From Adenophora triphylla var. japonica (Eukaryota; Streptophyta; Magnoliopsida; Asterales; Campanulaceae): a stretch of 64,000 bases of DNA. The notes beneath the pieces are model-generated. The model did no database searches. It was not told where the DNA came from and saw nothing but the letters and a program-made list of their open reading frames with translations. Below are positions 11,863 to 23,202 of the stretch, piece after piece. Both the position numbers and the translations under genes were made by a program. The DNA is taken from assembly GCA_022495995.1 (NCBI GenBank), contig JAFEMH010000740.1, positions 62,001-126,000 on the forward strand, given 5' to 3'. Each line of letters starts with the position of its first letter. Position 1 is the first letter of the stretch.

Positions 11863-13559
11863 TGTGATGTACCCGATTTTTTTTGTTGAAAATCAAACGG
11901 AGTCGCCACGCCATTTTTGTTTTAAGGGCCAAAACTTTGAAAAATGCCCGAGATTAGAAATTTGGGTTCGGAGGTCACGTTACGCGTCGGGAAGGACGTT
12001 AGTGTGCACCCGGCGCGCCTCGCAAAACGAGTCTTCCAAACATTTGAAATCCTTTGTTGTGTGTGTGTGTGTGTGTTTTGACCCAAAATGAGTTGAAAAT
12101 GAGAAAAACAAAAATGGGGAACTTCTTTATTAGAATTTGAACAATCCCCAAGATTTTTGGTATGATTTTTGGATTGAGTCTTGGCACTCAAAAGATTTTT
12201 GGATTTGAAAAGCAATTCTGCCAGAATGAAAGAAGGCAGTTGACCCTTGACTTTGAAATGGACTTAAAGGCTTCAAAAACTCAGAATCTGGGGAAAGTCC
12301 GAGAATAAAAGTTTCTTAAAACACCCTAAATAGGGTTTCTGCAAAGGAAATTTCCATTTTTGAAGTAATTTGAGGGGTCAAAACCTTCTGGAAATCTCAG
12401 ATGTGAAATCTGGATTTCCAGAAGCTGATGAACTGGCCTCTAAAAGAAAAATTGAAAAAACGATTTTTACTCACTCAAAAAATAAAATAAAAATATTTCT
12501 GGAAATATATGGATGTTGGCTACAAAAAGTATTTTGTAGTCAACACCCAATTCCAAGTTTTACTGGGTCCAAAAAATAGGAAAATGGACTGAGGTCTCAG
12601 AACAATGCTACTGGACAGCAAGATGTTCTTGAGGGAAAATGTGATTTTTGGGGGATTTGCATCTATGTTCACCCCATTTTCATCCCTAGACTTGATACCA
12701 CTACTTTTTGTTAAGTGGTTATCATATTCAAGTCATCCTTGGGGAATTTATGGGGTTTAAACATGTCCTTTGCAAAGGGAAAGGGGATATTTTGTAGAAA
12801 TGAAATTAAAGAGACAAATCAACTAGAGATTTAAAATGTGGACCATTTGAGATGGTCATTCATGAAGATGAACTTCAAGATGACCATCTTGGGTAAAAAC
12901 TTAAGTTAAACTAGACATCAAGTAGATCCAAGTAAGAAGAACAAGATGAACAAGAAGTTAAAAGAGGATTTTAGGGTTTTGAGAAGGAGGGCTTTACCAA
13001 TGGTGACACCCTATCTTCCTAGGCTTGGAATTTGACTTGAGGAGTATCAAGATTTGGTGTTTGGCTTGAGGAGTATCAAGGTTTGGTGTTTGGATTTGTG
13101 TTTGGAGTGAGATTGGGAAAGATTCAAGAGAAAATAGTGGCAATCTAAGGATTCCCACTGTTTTCTCTCTATATTTCGCCAGAGTTTTGTTGCTGTGAGA
13201 AAATTGTGTTGTCTAGACTGAGAGAGGAGGGCTCAATTTATAGCCCTCTGGGAGAAGCAAAGAGATCCGCGCGGATGGGTTCGACGCGTGCACTGTTCAT
13301 CTGCTACAGTGCTGGCTTTTGGACAGGAAGAATAATCTTTTTTAAATTCAAACTGAAGCTGTTTTTCAACTTACCAATTCGGGTTTTTTCCATTTCTTTT
13401 GCTTTTTAGGATTCCTTTCTTGGTTTAACTTTAAATGGCAATGCCCACTTTACCCTTGGTTGGTTAGAAATGTTAGAAGTGTTAGAAACTGTTGGAATTG
13501 TTATAACTTTCGTTAATTTTCTAACGAAAATACTAACGACTCAAATTGGAGCACTTACA
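11863..13559 (-). repeat. LTR of the Tat derivative (1697 bp)
   Basis: In minus orientation it starts TGTAAGTGCTCC and ends GGGTACATCACA. It shares the general Tat LTR plan in this window: a TATA box, a TG microsatellite (12057-12076), a block reading ggttcggaggtcacgttacg (11964-11983), and an internal CGGAGTCGCCAC (11900-11911) near the inner end. It has diverged from the other Tat LTRs and is a separate family. No partner LTR is present in the window. Confidence 0.75.
13234..13275 (-). promoter_or_regulatory. LTR promoter of the Tat derivative
   Basis: Minus-strand GGGCTATAAATTGAG gives a TATA box at 13234-13243. About 25 bases upstream is ATCCGCGCGGAT (13265-13276), a perfect 12-bp palindrome with the TCCG-NN-CGGA core seen in the other Tat LTRs. 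Confidence 0.6.
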
Positions 13560-13565
13560 GTGACA

Positions 13566-13586
13566 CTCACTCCCCCTTAAAGAAAA
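13566..13586 (-). promoter_or_regulatory. polypurine tract of Tekay-A
   Basis: The minus strand reads TCTTTAAGGGGGAGTGAG just upstream of the 3' LTR, the usual place for the purine-rich plus-strand primer. The same string is found at 50617-50640 in Tekay-B. Confidence 0.7.
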
Positions 13587-13605
13587 TTTGCCCCGAATTT
13601 TAAAT

Positions 13606-14113
13606 TTACTTACTTGAAGGCTCAAATAACCACGGATACTTCTCACGCATCACGAACTCCAACTCCCAAGTGGCTTCCTCAATGGTATGATTCTTCCACA
13701 AGATTTTCACAACCGGAATACTCTTGGTTCTTAGCTCTCGGACTTGTGATTCCATAACTCTCAATGGTTCTTCTACATATGTCATATCAGCCTGAATATC
13801 CTCGGGTGGAGTACTCAATACATGCGAAGGATCATAGCAATACTTCCTCAACATAGACACATGGAACACGCCATGAAGAGAAAAAAGATGGGGGAAGAGC
13901 TAGTCTATATGACAAATCGCCAACCTTCTCTAAAACCTCAAATGGACCAACGAACCTTGGCGCCAATTTACCTTTATTGCCAAACCTCTTAATTTCCCGT
14001 TCTCGGAGAAATTTTCAAAAACACAAAATCACCAACTTGAAATGACAAATCCCTTCTTCTATTGTCAGCGTAGCTTTTCTGTCGACTTTGAGCTGTCTTC
14101 AATCTGTCTCGAA
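13606..14113 (-). pseudogene. Tekay-A integrase C-terminus and chromodomain
   Basis: The minus-strand ORF 13869-13606 reads [17 protein letters not shown] and then a chromodomain-like end with VKILWKNHTIEEATWELE and MREKYPWLF. In chromoviruses this domain recognises histone marks and directs insertion into heterochromatin. The linking stretch 13870-14113 is in other frames and carries FVGPFEVLEKVGDL-like pieces, so the protein is broken here. Confidence 0.75.
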
Positions 14114-15403
14114 TCACTTTAATCTTTTTCGTTGAATCCCGAACCAAATCTGGACCCCAAAGTCTTGCTTCACTAACCTCGTCCCAACAAATTGGAGACT
14201 ACACTTTCTCCTATACAATGCTTCATACGGTGCCATTTCAATGTTGGACTGATAATTGTTATTATACGCAAACTCAACCAAAGGCAAATGATCTTCCCAA
14301 GATGAATAAAAATCCATCACACAAGCACACAAAATATCCTCAAGAATTTGGATAGTCCTCTCTGTCTGTCCATCTGTCTGAGGATGAAACGCCGTACTAA
14401 AACTCAACTTGGAACCCAAAGTCTCGTGCAAAGCCTTCCAAAATCGCGATGTGAATCTTGGATCCCGATCTGATACAATGTTGACTGGTACTCCATGAAG
14501 TCGAACAATCTCTCGCATATATAATTGTGCTAACTTCTCCATCGAATACTTCGGCGATACAGGTAGAAAATGAGTTGACTTGGTCAATCTATCCACTATT
14601 ACCCAAATGGCATCCATATTCTTCGATGTCGGAGGTTTTCCAGTCACAAAATCCATCACAATACCTTCCCATTTCAACTCCGGAATATCCAACGGTTGAA
14701 GTAACCCTGCAGGTCTTTGATGCTCGGCTTTGATTTGTTGGCAAGTCAAACCCTTTGATACAAACTCCGCAATTTCCCTCTTCATTCCATTCCACCAATA
14801 ACCCCTCTTCAAGTCTTGATACATCTTCGTGCTTCCCGGGTGAATCGCAAATCTTGATTTATGGCCTTCCTCTAAACCTTGTCTTTTGATCTCTTGTGAA
14901 GCCGGTACACAAATTCTGCCTTGGAAAGTCAAAATCCCATATTTATTCAATACAAACTCTCTGGCCCTTCCATCTTGTAACTGTCCCAAAATTTTCTTCA
15001 ATTCAGAATCATTTTGTTGAGCTTCCTTAAGGTCTCCATACAAGGTAGGTATAGCTCGAACATTCGCAAACAACATCTCACTTCGCGACTCTCGGGACAT
15101 CAATGTTGACAAATAAGCCTTTCGGCTAATCGCATCAGCAACCACATTAGCCTTTCCCGGATGGTAAGAAATAACACAATCATAATCTTTTAGTAATTCC
15201 AAGCATCGCCTCTGCCTGTTGTTCAATTCCTTCTGAGTAAACAAATACTTCAAACTCTTGTGATCAATAAAAATCTCAAACTTTGCCCCATATAGATAAT
15301 GTTTCCACTTATGCAACACAAAAATAATCGCAGCCAACACCATGTCGTGAGTAGGATAATTCTGCTCCGCTGGAGTTAACTTCCTCGAAGCATACGCAAT
15401 CAC
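14114..15403 (-). pseudogene. Tekay-A RNase H and integrase
   Basis: A 429-codon open stretch. RNase H motifs come first ([33 protein letters not shown]). Next is the integrase zinc-binding region ([11 protein letters not shown]...[10 protein letters not shown]). The catalytic core has its acidic residues in [20 protein letters not shown] and [10 protein letters not shown], so D-D-E is intact. RNase H removes the RNA template and integrase inserts the cDNA. It opens directly after a TAG (CAG to TAG) at about 15414-15416 and loses frame near 14114. Confidence 0.85.
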
Positions 15404-16947
15404 TTTCCCATTCTACATAAGAACACAACCCAAACCTTTCTTTGAGGCGTCACTGAATATCACGAAGTTCTCGCATCCATCAGGTAGGGTAAGGATCAGA
15501 GTTGTCGTCAATCTCTTCTTCAACTGTGCAAAACTGGCTTCACACTTAGCATCCCACACGAATGATACATCCTTCCGAGTCAACTTAGTCAACGGAGTTG
15601 CAATCTTCGAAAACCCTTCAATAAATCTTCAGTAGTACCCCGCCAACCCCAGAAAACTACGGACTTCGGTCACTGTCGAAGGTTGTTACCAGTTGACCAC
15701 GACTTCATTCTTCGAACGGCAATACCCGAACTTGAAACCACGTGACCCAAAAATGAAATCTTCTCAAGCCAAAATTCACACTTGCTAAACTTCGCAAACA
15801 AATGCTTCTCCCGAAGAACAGATAATACAATTCGCAAATGGTTCTCATGATCTTCTCGGGACATTGAATAAACAAGGATGTCATCAATAAAGACTACCAC
15901 AAAGCTATCAATAAAAGGCTTGAAAATTATATTCATCATATCCATAAACATCGCCGGTGCATTTGTCAACCCAAAAGGCATAACAACAAACTCGTAATGG
16001 CCATACCTAGTTCTGAAAGCTGTCTTGGAGATTTCATCCGATCGGATCTTCAATTGATGGTATCCACTACGCAAGTCAAGCTTGGAATATATCACGGAAC
16101 CTTGGAGTTGATCAAACAAATCATCAATGTGCGGAAGAGGATACTTGTTCTTGATGGTAGCTTGATTAAACAATCGATAATCAATACACAATCTCAACGT
16201 GCCATCTTTCTTTCTTACAAACAATACCGGTGCTCCCCACGGTGAAACACTCGGACGGATAAAGCCTCTATCCAACAACTCTTGCAACTGAATTTTCAAC
16301 TCCTTCAACTCAGGCGGTGCCATTCTATAAGGTGCCTTTGATATCGGTGTTGTACCTGGCATTAAATCAATACATAATTCCACTTCCCTATCCGGCGACA
16401 TAGAATACTCCGTTGAAAACACATCTACAAATTCACTCACAACAGGTACATGCAATAGTTCGGGTGAATTCTTACTCGAGTCTAGAACATAAGCCAAGTA
16501 ACCTTCACACCCTTTAGACAACAACTTTCGAGCATTTAATGCAGATATGACATGAATACCAAATAACGACTTATCCGCATCAAACACAAACATAGGCAAA
16601 TAAGGCATGGAAAATGAGACTCGCTTCTTGCAACAGTCTACCATTGCATGACAACTACTTAACCAATCCATGCCAAGTATAACATCAAAATCACGAATTG
16701 GTAACACTACCAAATCAACTGGCAATACGTGCCCACATATAACCACATCACAACCATGGTAAACCAAAGAAGATTCAAGGTACTCTCCCATATGAGTAGA
16801 AACCTCCAACACATATGGCAAAATCTTTGGCAATTTATGCAAAGTAAAAGCAAAATGCGATGTCACAAATGAATGAGATGAAGTGGGATCTATAAGAATA
16901 TGAGCCTTAACTCCTGAGATAGGTAATATACCTCTAATGACTGCCAT
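15404..16947 (-). pseudogene. Tekay-A protease and reverse transcriptase
   Basis: The ORF 16947-15670 (425 codons) begins with a retropepsin motif [11 protein letters not shown], where the usual glycine after D-P is Thr. Next comes RT with [29 protein letters not shown] (first catalytic Asp present) and [11 protein letters not shown] (catalytic D-D). A deletion near 15700 shifts the frame after the thumb region, and the RT-RNase H connection (15404-15669) is only readable in pieces. It makes cDNA in the intact family member; this copy is broken. Confidence 0.85.
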
Positions 16948-16959
16948 AGGATCTACCTC

Positions 16960-18041
16960 TTAACGACCCAAGGCAAAAACTTGACCTTTAACTTTATCCT
17001 TTGGTTTCCCTTCATTATCTCTCTTCACACCGCCTCTTTGTTGTCCACCTAGTTGACCACTGCCCGAAGCTTGTCCCCATTGTAACCTTGGACAATTCCT
17101 CCTAAAATGTCCCAATGCTCCACAATCAATGCACTTACCCTGCTTACTCCAACATCTATCTTCGATATGCCCCATCTTCTTGCAAAAATTACAAACAATC
17201 CCAAACGGACTTGATTGTGGACGCGTCATAGGAGCTGTAACATTTCCCCCTTGAATAACACCTGGAGCTGAAGACCTTGAATGTCCTCTGTTCTGCCCGG
17301 AGCCTTGTCCTTGATACTTCGGTTTACTTCCACTACCACTTTCCGATCTCCCACGGTGCTCCTCAATGTCATTCTCAATTCTGTACGCCCTATTCACGGC
17401 TGCCTGATAATTTATGAAGTCATGAGTCAACAATTGCTTCCTGAATTCCAGCCTCAAACCTTTCACAAAATGGTAAACTCTTCTTTCCTCATCTGATACC
17501 AAGTGAGTGCAATACCTAGCTAACTCAGTAAACTTGGCTGAGTACTGAGCCACCGTCATAGTTCCTTGCTCTAAACGTAAGAACTCCACTTCCTTCTTGT
17601 CATGGGTCACCATTGGAATGAAATGTTCCTTGAACTTCCGAGTGAAATTCTCCCAAGTCTGTGGCGTATGATCCCGCTCCCAACTTTCCTTCAAAATTTG
17701 CCACCAATGCTCCACTGGATCTTCAAGTTTAAAAATGGCACATCTAACCTTTTCTTCATCGAGACTTTCCATAGCTGCAAAGATCTTGTCCATTGCCTCT
17801 AGCCATCTTTTTTTGCCTTTAACGGATCCGAATCTCCATTGAAACTCGGTGGAGTCATCTTCACAAACTTTTCTAACCCATGGCCTTGATGTCCCTCAGG
17901 TTGATGTTGAGCTTGTCCCTGAGTTGCCATATTCTGTAAGAAGACTCTGAATAGGTTCATCATTTCCTCATTCTTATTTCTGCCTGCCCCAACTTTCCCT
18001 CATGTTCTGGAGCTCTATTCTGATCATCATAATTTCTAGCC
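16960..18041 (-). pseudogene. Tekay-A gag
   Basis: The ORF 17793-16960 has the Ty3-type Gag core (HWWQILKESW, FKEHFIP, FTELARYCTHLV) followed by an SG-rich linker and two CCHC zinc knuckles (CNFCKKMGHIEDRC and CIDCGALGHFRRNC) that bind RNA. The N-terminal part, starting MARNYDDQ at about 18041, is in other frames. A TAA separates Gag from the protease at about 16960. Tekay elements normally encode one Gag-Pol ORF, so this stop is a lesion. Confidence 0.8.
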
Positions 18042-18129
18042 ATTGTACAAACCCCCCTGCATCAAACACTTGTCGTCAGTTATCACACACTCCCCCTTAA
18101 TCTAGACATCTACCCTTGACTTCTAAACC

Positions 18130-18143
18130 GAGCTCTGATACCA
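18130..18143 (-). promoter_or_regulatory. primer binding site, Tekay-A
   Basis: The minus strand reads TGGTATCAGAGCTC two bases from the 5' LTR. TGGTATCAGAGC is the complement of the plant initiator-Met tRNA 3' end, the usual chromovirus primer. Confidence 0.9.
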
Positions 18144-18145
18144 AC

Positions 18146-20481
18146 TGTGGGGATCTCGGTCCGGAATTTTAGCTCGTACCCCGAGCGGGAGAGTCCCCTA
18201 GCTTGTAAAAGTCACCTAAACTTAAAAACTTTTGTTACTTTTAAAAAAATACAAAATCAACTTTCATAAACCAACATAAAACCAACTATATACATCTCCA
18301 CAGTCAAGTTTATAAAACAACCTTTACGAAAACCACAACCTGTTTTAGTTACAACATAAACACAAATAAAAACGTTTTACAAAATAGTACTATATACAAG
18401 TTTTCCCCAAAAGAGTAGTATACAAGTGATACTCCCAACCAGCTAACTCTAAACATACAATGACAATCCCAAAGAAATCTGTCCAAACTCCTTCTCGGCC
18501 TCACTGCTTCGGGCCACCTGTCTCAGCGCGATCTAAACAGTAAAGGAAGAAAAGGTGAGAATAAATCTCAGCAAGCTATTATGATGCAACAAGATGCCAT
18601 ATAAGATGCAACACATAACATGGTTACTCACAACACATTAGTGGTAAACACATTATGTTACCTCAGTTTGCCTTTCCCATCTAAACAATATGTCGTACAA
18701 TGTGGGAGTAATAACTCCTCTCTTTTGTGAACTGCTTAGGCATATTCACATCTTATAAGACTCATTTTTCAGAGAACCATATAAGATTACTCGCTATCTG
18801 TAAATGCTTTTGTCTAAGTATAGAGGCTATCACCCCAACTGTGGCCACAAAAGGGGACATTCAGAGGTATAATGTAATTCGATCGAATTATAGAACATTT
18901 TCCATAACTGATTGAATTCCATTATACCCCTAAACATCAGCTGATACAAACATTCAAGCACATAAACAGTTACTTGAAAATAAATCCACAATCGAGATAT
19001 CAATCCAACAACATAGTATTAATATTCATGTTAAAACCATCACAATAGTGCAACTTACATTTCAAACACTATTGAACCACAACAACATGAATATGCAACC
19101 ATGTAAAGGCACAATATATCACACACAATCCTTACATACCCACACACAACATTAAGTACCATTCATAAAAGGTTCAAGATTGATTTACCAAGTTTTGATC
19201 AACTTTTGTGAAGTTTCCATAATGCCTTTTAATTATTTTCAAGACAATATTTAATCATCTTCCTAATACTCTTTTTGACAAGTTAAGACACCATTGGATA
19301 GCTCATATGTTGTACTTGGATTAGGGTCAAATTGTGTCAAAAGATGTATTAGATAGTTAGGTACTTCTTTGTTTGAAAACTGCACAGCAACAACTGGCCC
19401 AGGGCACGACTCGTGCCATACAGCACGAGTCGTGCTTCACAAAAGCAGCACGAGTCCACAAGTTTAAACGACTCGTGGTAACGACTGAAGGCATGGAATG
19501 ACTCATGACAGAGGGCACGAGTCGTGCCCTTTGCAGAAAATCAGAACAGAGGCTGAACTTCAGCAAAGGCTTAACAAACTCAAATTTACTCCTATCCTCA
19601 TTCTCCCCAAGCAACAATACCAAACCAACACTTCAGTATTCAACCCAAAACCATTTCAACTCATCCCAAATTCATTCCAACTCATTCCAACTCCACAAAA
19701 GTGTTCCCAAAATGCCATGCAACACATATATACCAACCCTTTCACTTCAAACCAAACTACTATACCAACAATTCACAATACTCTTCCAAAACCTATTTTC
19801 CATTCATTCCAAAACCAATTAAAATGCCCAAAATTGACATAAAACATTTATTCAACAACCATATCCACTTAAAACATTGAATGAGCAAGGATTAAAGGAA
19901 AAACATAATAACTTACCTAAAATAAATCAAAAATGCTAAAAACTTTAATCGGATAGACGCGATCCACTCGGCTTCCTGAACATTTAGACGCGAACGGATC
20001 GAAGAACGGAACCACACTTGATTTATGGTGAATTGTTGAAGGTAACCCTAGGTTGAATCTTTTTGAAGAAGAAGGAAAGGAGAAGAAATGTTGCTGATGA
20101 AAATGATCCTAAGCTTCCTCACCAAACCAAGGATATACATTAGAGGATTTCCACCTAAGCTCCTCATTGACTTGAATTGCTACAACTAACTACCTTAAGA
20201 TTTAACTTTGACACTTACGCACCTCAATATAAGTTATATCTTTTTACTTAAATTTCAACAATTAAAATATCAACTACACAACTCCTATTTGTTTCCATTA
20301 GACATTAAATAATTAAAGTTAATTTATTAACATACCTAAAATATCAAATAAGTTATTAAATATCAAACTAACACATAAAAATCATAATTCTCATGCAACT
20401 CACGGAATGCTAAAGCAACACACCCCACACGCACCTGCTCAATGTGTGACCAAACTACTGCCTAGGTTTGTGGTCGTGACA
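18146..20481 (-). repeat. Tekay-A 5' LTR (2336 bp)
   Basis: Runs from tgtggggatctc to ggtcgtgaca. It contains a cluster of 13-bp palindromes of the form GCACGA-N-TCGTGC at 19404-19530, largely intact here. The PMD fragment resumes at 20482. Confidence 0.9.
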
Positions 20482-21585
20482 AGTATGCTCTCCTGTTTCC
20501 TGCTATGCTGACCTCGCAGAAGGAGGCCAGGAAGCCGATGAGAACAGGGGATAGCACGAGGGTTACATATGAGGAGGTGTCCGAGGCTTTGGAGCGGTAC
20601 TTCTTACCGAGGGTGAACCTGACTTGGTGGGGCCGGCTTGATCATGCGGTTATTGATGCTGCCAAGGAGGTGACAAGCCAGAGGAAGCTTCTAGTGGGGC
20701 TCCACTGTGATATCATGTATTTGGGATAGAGGGTGACTCGCCAGTATGCTCTGAAATTGGATCCCATGGTTCCTAGGGATCCTCCTGTCTTCATGCTGCA
20801 ACCTTTGCTTATGGACGGGGAAGAGTTGCACCGGTGTAGGCTGGGAGTGCCTTTTTCTAAGAATGTCCTCGAGGATGCTGACTATGACATCTTTCGAAGG
20901 ATGAGGCTGAGGAGCCCACAAGTAATGGCTAGAGAGGGGGAAGATCCTTCACGTCCCAGAGATCCTCCTTTCCCCCGCACTCGTTTCGCGTATGAGGGCG
21001 TTAGTGGTTCCCACAGGCGGTTGATGGTCCCGATTCCGGAGCAGGAGGGGCCTCGATATCGAGTCGATCCCAGTGCTACTGTGAGTATCTTGTTGATTTC
21101 ATGTATTCGTATTCACTTTCTGCATACGTGTATCTGCGTTGTCCTTTCCATCATTTGATCGCTTCCCTGATTTGCAAGTTTTGGGACATACCTATGATTT
21201 GACTATTCGACGTCTAGGGGGAGTGACAGGTTTTGCTGGGCAACTTCTTGATTACCTACGGTGTGGTTCCAAGAGAAGTGCGGCGGTTCATGAGCCTATG
21301 CCCTATAGGACGTCTGTTGCTAGGGAATCATCTGCTTCCACGGCTGGCGGGATAGATGCGGAGCGAAGCTTGGGTCGATCTCCTGATTGCCAGACTTCTG
21401 GGTCGCATGCCCGCCATTCTTCTTACTCGGGATTTGAGCATGGGGGACCTTCAGGAACACAGGCGCAGGGCCGTCATTCTTCGTACGCCAGAGTGGATGA
21501 CTTCATGAGTTATCTGTTCGCCACAGATCCCATTGCGGTGGCACAATTTGTTAAGTGCGTAGAAGACGAGCAGGATTCTGAGTAG
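20482..21585 (+). pseudogene. plant mobile domain (PMD) gene, 3' part
   Basis: Two exons can be read. The first (20482-21080) is cut at its left by Tekay-A and matches exon 3 of the minus-strand PMD gene at 60599-63230 (GLHCDIMYLG, RSPQVMARE, YRVDPSAT). It has a TAG after MYLG. The second (21178-21585) reads from GHTYDLTIRRL to VEDEQDSE. Between them is a 97-bp intron with a GTGAGT donor at the same codon position as the other copy, but the acceptor reads CAA, not CAG. PMD proteins are plant nuclear proteins of uncertain function, often carried by transposons. This copy is dead. Confidence 0.6.
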
Positions 21586-21838
21586 TCCTGTGATACTTTA
21601 GATAGCTATATGTATTGCTTATTTTAAACACTGTTTATATTTGGGATGCCTCTGCTCTGGGTGAAATTTTGTACGTTTTATTATTATCATGATTGTTTTT
21701 ATTTACTTTTGGCATTTAACGAAACCAGATAAGCAACTAAATTAATCAAAATAAATAATGACGAAAATGCACTGAACAACAGATTTGAACAAGTAAAATT
21801 TACTGCTATCATGCACTATTATTATTATTTGCACTGTC
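21586..21838. other. AT-rich spacer before the host Tat LTR
   Basis: About 250 bases of AT-rich sequence after the PMD stop codon. The last five bases, CTGTC (21834-21838), would be the left target repeat of the host Tat element; the right partner is outside the window. Nothing else was recognised. Confidence 0.5.
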
Positions 21839-22057
21839 TGTAAGTACCCCAATCTGGATCACCCTCTTCTGAGCACCCGGGAAACACCGCAGACTCACTC
21901 AAATGCAGTCTCAAACACCCGTAACCCTCAAAAGAACCCTCAAAAATCCTCAAAGGCCCAAAAAACCACCAACCAAACCAAGGGGGGCCTTTCTGGGACA
22001 AAAAAAACACAAAAGGACTTTTTGGGAATTATGCAGAAATTGGAAAAGCATAGAAGG

Positions 22058-22234
22058 TCCGTACGGACCTCTTTGCATGCTAAAAGGTCCGTACGGACCT
22101 CTTTGCTACCAGACATCATTATTACGAAATCCTCTTAAAGTCCACATTATTCCCTCAACTCTGGGAAAACTAAATATTTAGTTTTCATAGAAGGTCCGTA
22201 CGGACATTCTTGCATGAAAAAAAACTATAAATAG
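22058..22234 (+). promoter_or_regulatory. LTR promoter: three palindromes and a TATA box
   Basis: TCCGTACGGA occurs at 22058-22067, 22088-22097 and 22195-22204, the first two inside GGTCCGTACGGACC and each followed by a TTGC-containing flank. CTATAAATAG at 22225-22234 is a strong plant TATA box, so transcription likely starts near 22260. Confidence 0.65.
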
Positions 22235-22519
22235 AGGGCTCTCCCTCCGTCATTTCACACATCTCCCTCTTCTCCTCTCTCCCTAAGCCTTCTGGCTGCC
22301 CCTCTAAGTCCTTCCAAGGCACTCCCGGTCCCTTTCGATTCCTTCCGGGGCCTTCCGAGTTCCCTCCCTTGTGGGGCTCTGAAGCCCTACCAAGCGCTCC
22401 CGAGACACTCCCGCGCTGCCCCGAGGAAATCTCGAGGTATTCTGAGGCCCCTCATGGTACTCCGAAGCCTTGCCTGGTCTTTCTCGAGGCATCCCGGCCC
22501 TTTTCGAGCCAAACCGGCA

Positions 22520-22705
22520 ATTCGGACGCACGCCGGAACTCTGCCCGAATGCAACCGACGATCCCAACGCACGTTGAACCTCTGCCCGAATCCAACCAAC
22601 AATCCCTGGGATCCCAACGCACGCCGAAACTCTGCCCGAGTGCACACTTGACAATCCCGAGGCACGCCGAAGCTCTGTCCGCAGACAACCGGCACATCCC
22701 AAAGT
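22520..22705 (+). repeat. short tandem repeats in the LTR transcribed region
   Basis: Four to five degenerate copies of a roughly 45-base unit built on CACGCCGAA, CTCTGCCCGA and CAACCGACAATCCC. Overlapping ORFs on both strands here are products of the repeat and not genes. Confidence 0.6.
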
Positions 22706-23181
22706 AATCCCGGTCCGTCCCGGAACACTATTCCATCCTCAAACACTATTCCCCAGCGGAAGACAGACACGAACCAACATTGGTAAGGCTTCCTTCCATT
22801 ACTATTTCAATACATTTCAATACGTATTGTACAATGTAGACATCCGATACAACATGCATTTTTAAAAGCACACACACACACACAGCATTTAAAGAAAGAA
22901 GGGGTACCTAAAGACTCGTTTTTAACGAGGCGACTCGGGTGAGCTCTAATATTCTAATATTCTTTTCCCGAGGAGTAACCTGACCTCCGAACTCAAAAAT
23001 CTCATCACACAAAAATAGTTTTTAAACTGATGCCTTTTCTCAATGTTTTGGGCTTAATCAAAACGGCGTGGCGACTCTACAAGCAAAAACACAGCGAGAC
23101 ACCTCCACTCGACCAACGCAAAAGAGCGAAATGCCAGATACCGGGGCGTGATTGCGCGCCTCTCAAATCCGGGTAATTTCA

Positions 23182-23202
23182 GTTTGCGACTCTGCTGGGG
23201 AC
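23182..23202 (+). promoter_or_regulatory. primer binding site, host Tat
   Basis: GTTTGCGACTCTGCTGGGGA follows the LTR end. It is the Tat/Ogre tRNA-Arg-type site with two differences from the copy at 43861-43880. Confidence 0.75.

Larger units (their letters stand above)
11463..13559 (-). mobile_element. cut-down Tat derivative: LTR + primer site + leader + LTR stub
   Basis: The unit begins tgtgatgtacccg and ends gcacttaca, is flanked by GTGAC on both sides (11458-11462 and 13560-13564), and sits one base from the end of the Tekay-A 3' LTR. In minus orientation it contains a full LTR (13559-11863), a primer site (11862-11844), about 360 bases of leader, and then only the terminal 20-35 bases of a second LTR (11463-11497). 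All coding sequence is missing. It may have integrated complete and lost its middle by recombination, or integrated in this form. Confidence 0.75.
9294..20481 (-). mobile_element. Tekay-A, Tekay/Del-type chromovirus (interrupted)
   Basis: Minus-strand element: 3' LTR 9294-11462 (its outer 172 bases off the left edge beyond the nested Tat copy), polypurine tract, pol and gag at 13565-18145, initiator-Met primer site, 5' LTR 18146-20481. The lineage is indicated by the RT/integrase sequence, two zinc knuckles in Gag and a C-terminal chromodomain. Its LTRs differ by a few percent by eye, so it is older than Tekay-B. It is inserted in a PMD gene fragment that resumes at 20482. Confidence 0.85.
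21839..23181 (+). repeat. 5' LTR of the host Tat element (1343 bp)
   Basis: Starts TGTAAGTACCCCAATCTGG and ends CCGGGTAATTTCA, directly followed by a primer site. It carries three TCCGTACGGA palindromes, a TATA box, a repeat-rich transcribed part, an AC microsatellite (22868-22884), and an internal GGCGTGGCGACTC (23063-23075) some 110 bases from its end. Confidence 0.85.

Noticed and set aside
9294..20481. centromeric CRM-type chromovirus
   Set aside because: The chromodomain and RT fit Tekay/Del; the CR motif typical of CRM elements was not seen.
22304..22770. overlapping ORFs on both strands in the host LTR
   Set aside because: They arise from the GC-rich repeats of the transcribed LTR part; no domain, and they overlap in several frames.
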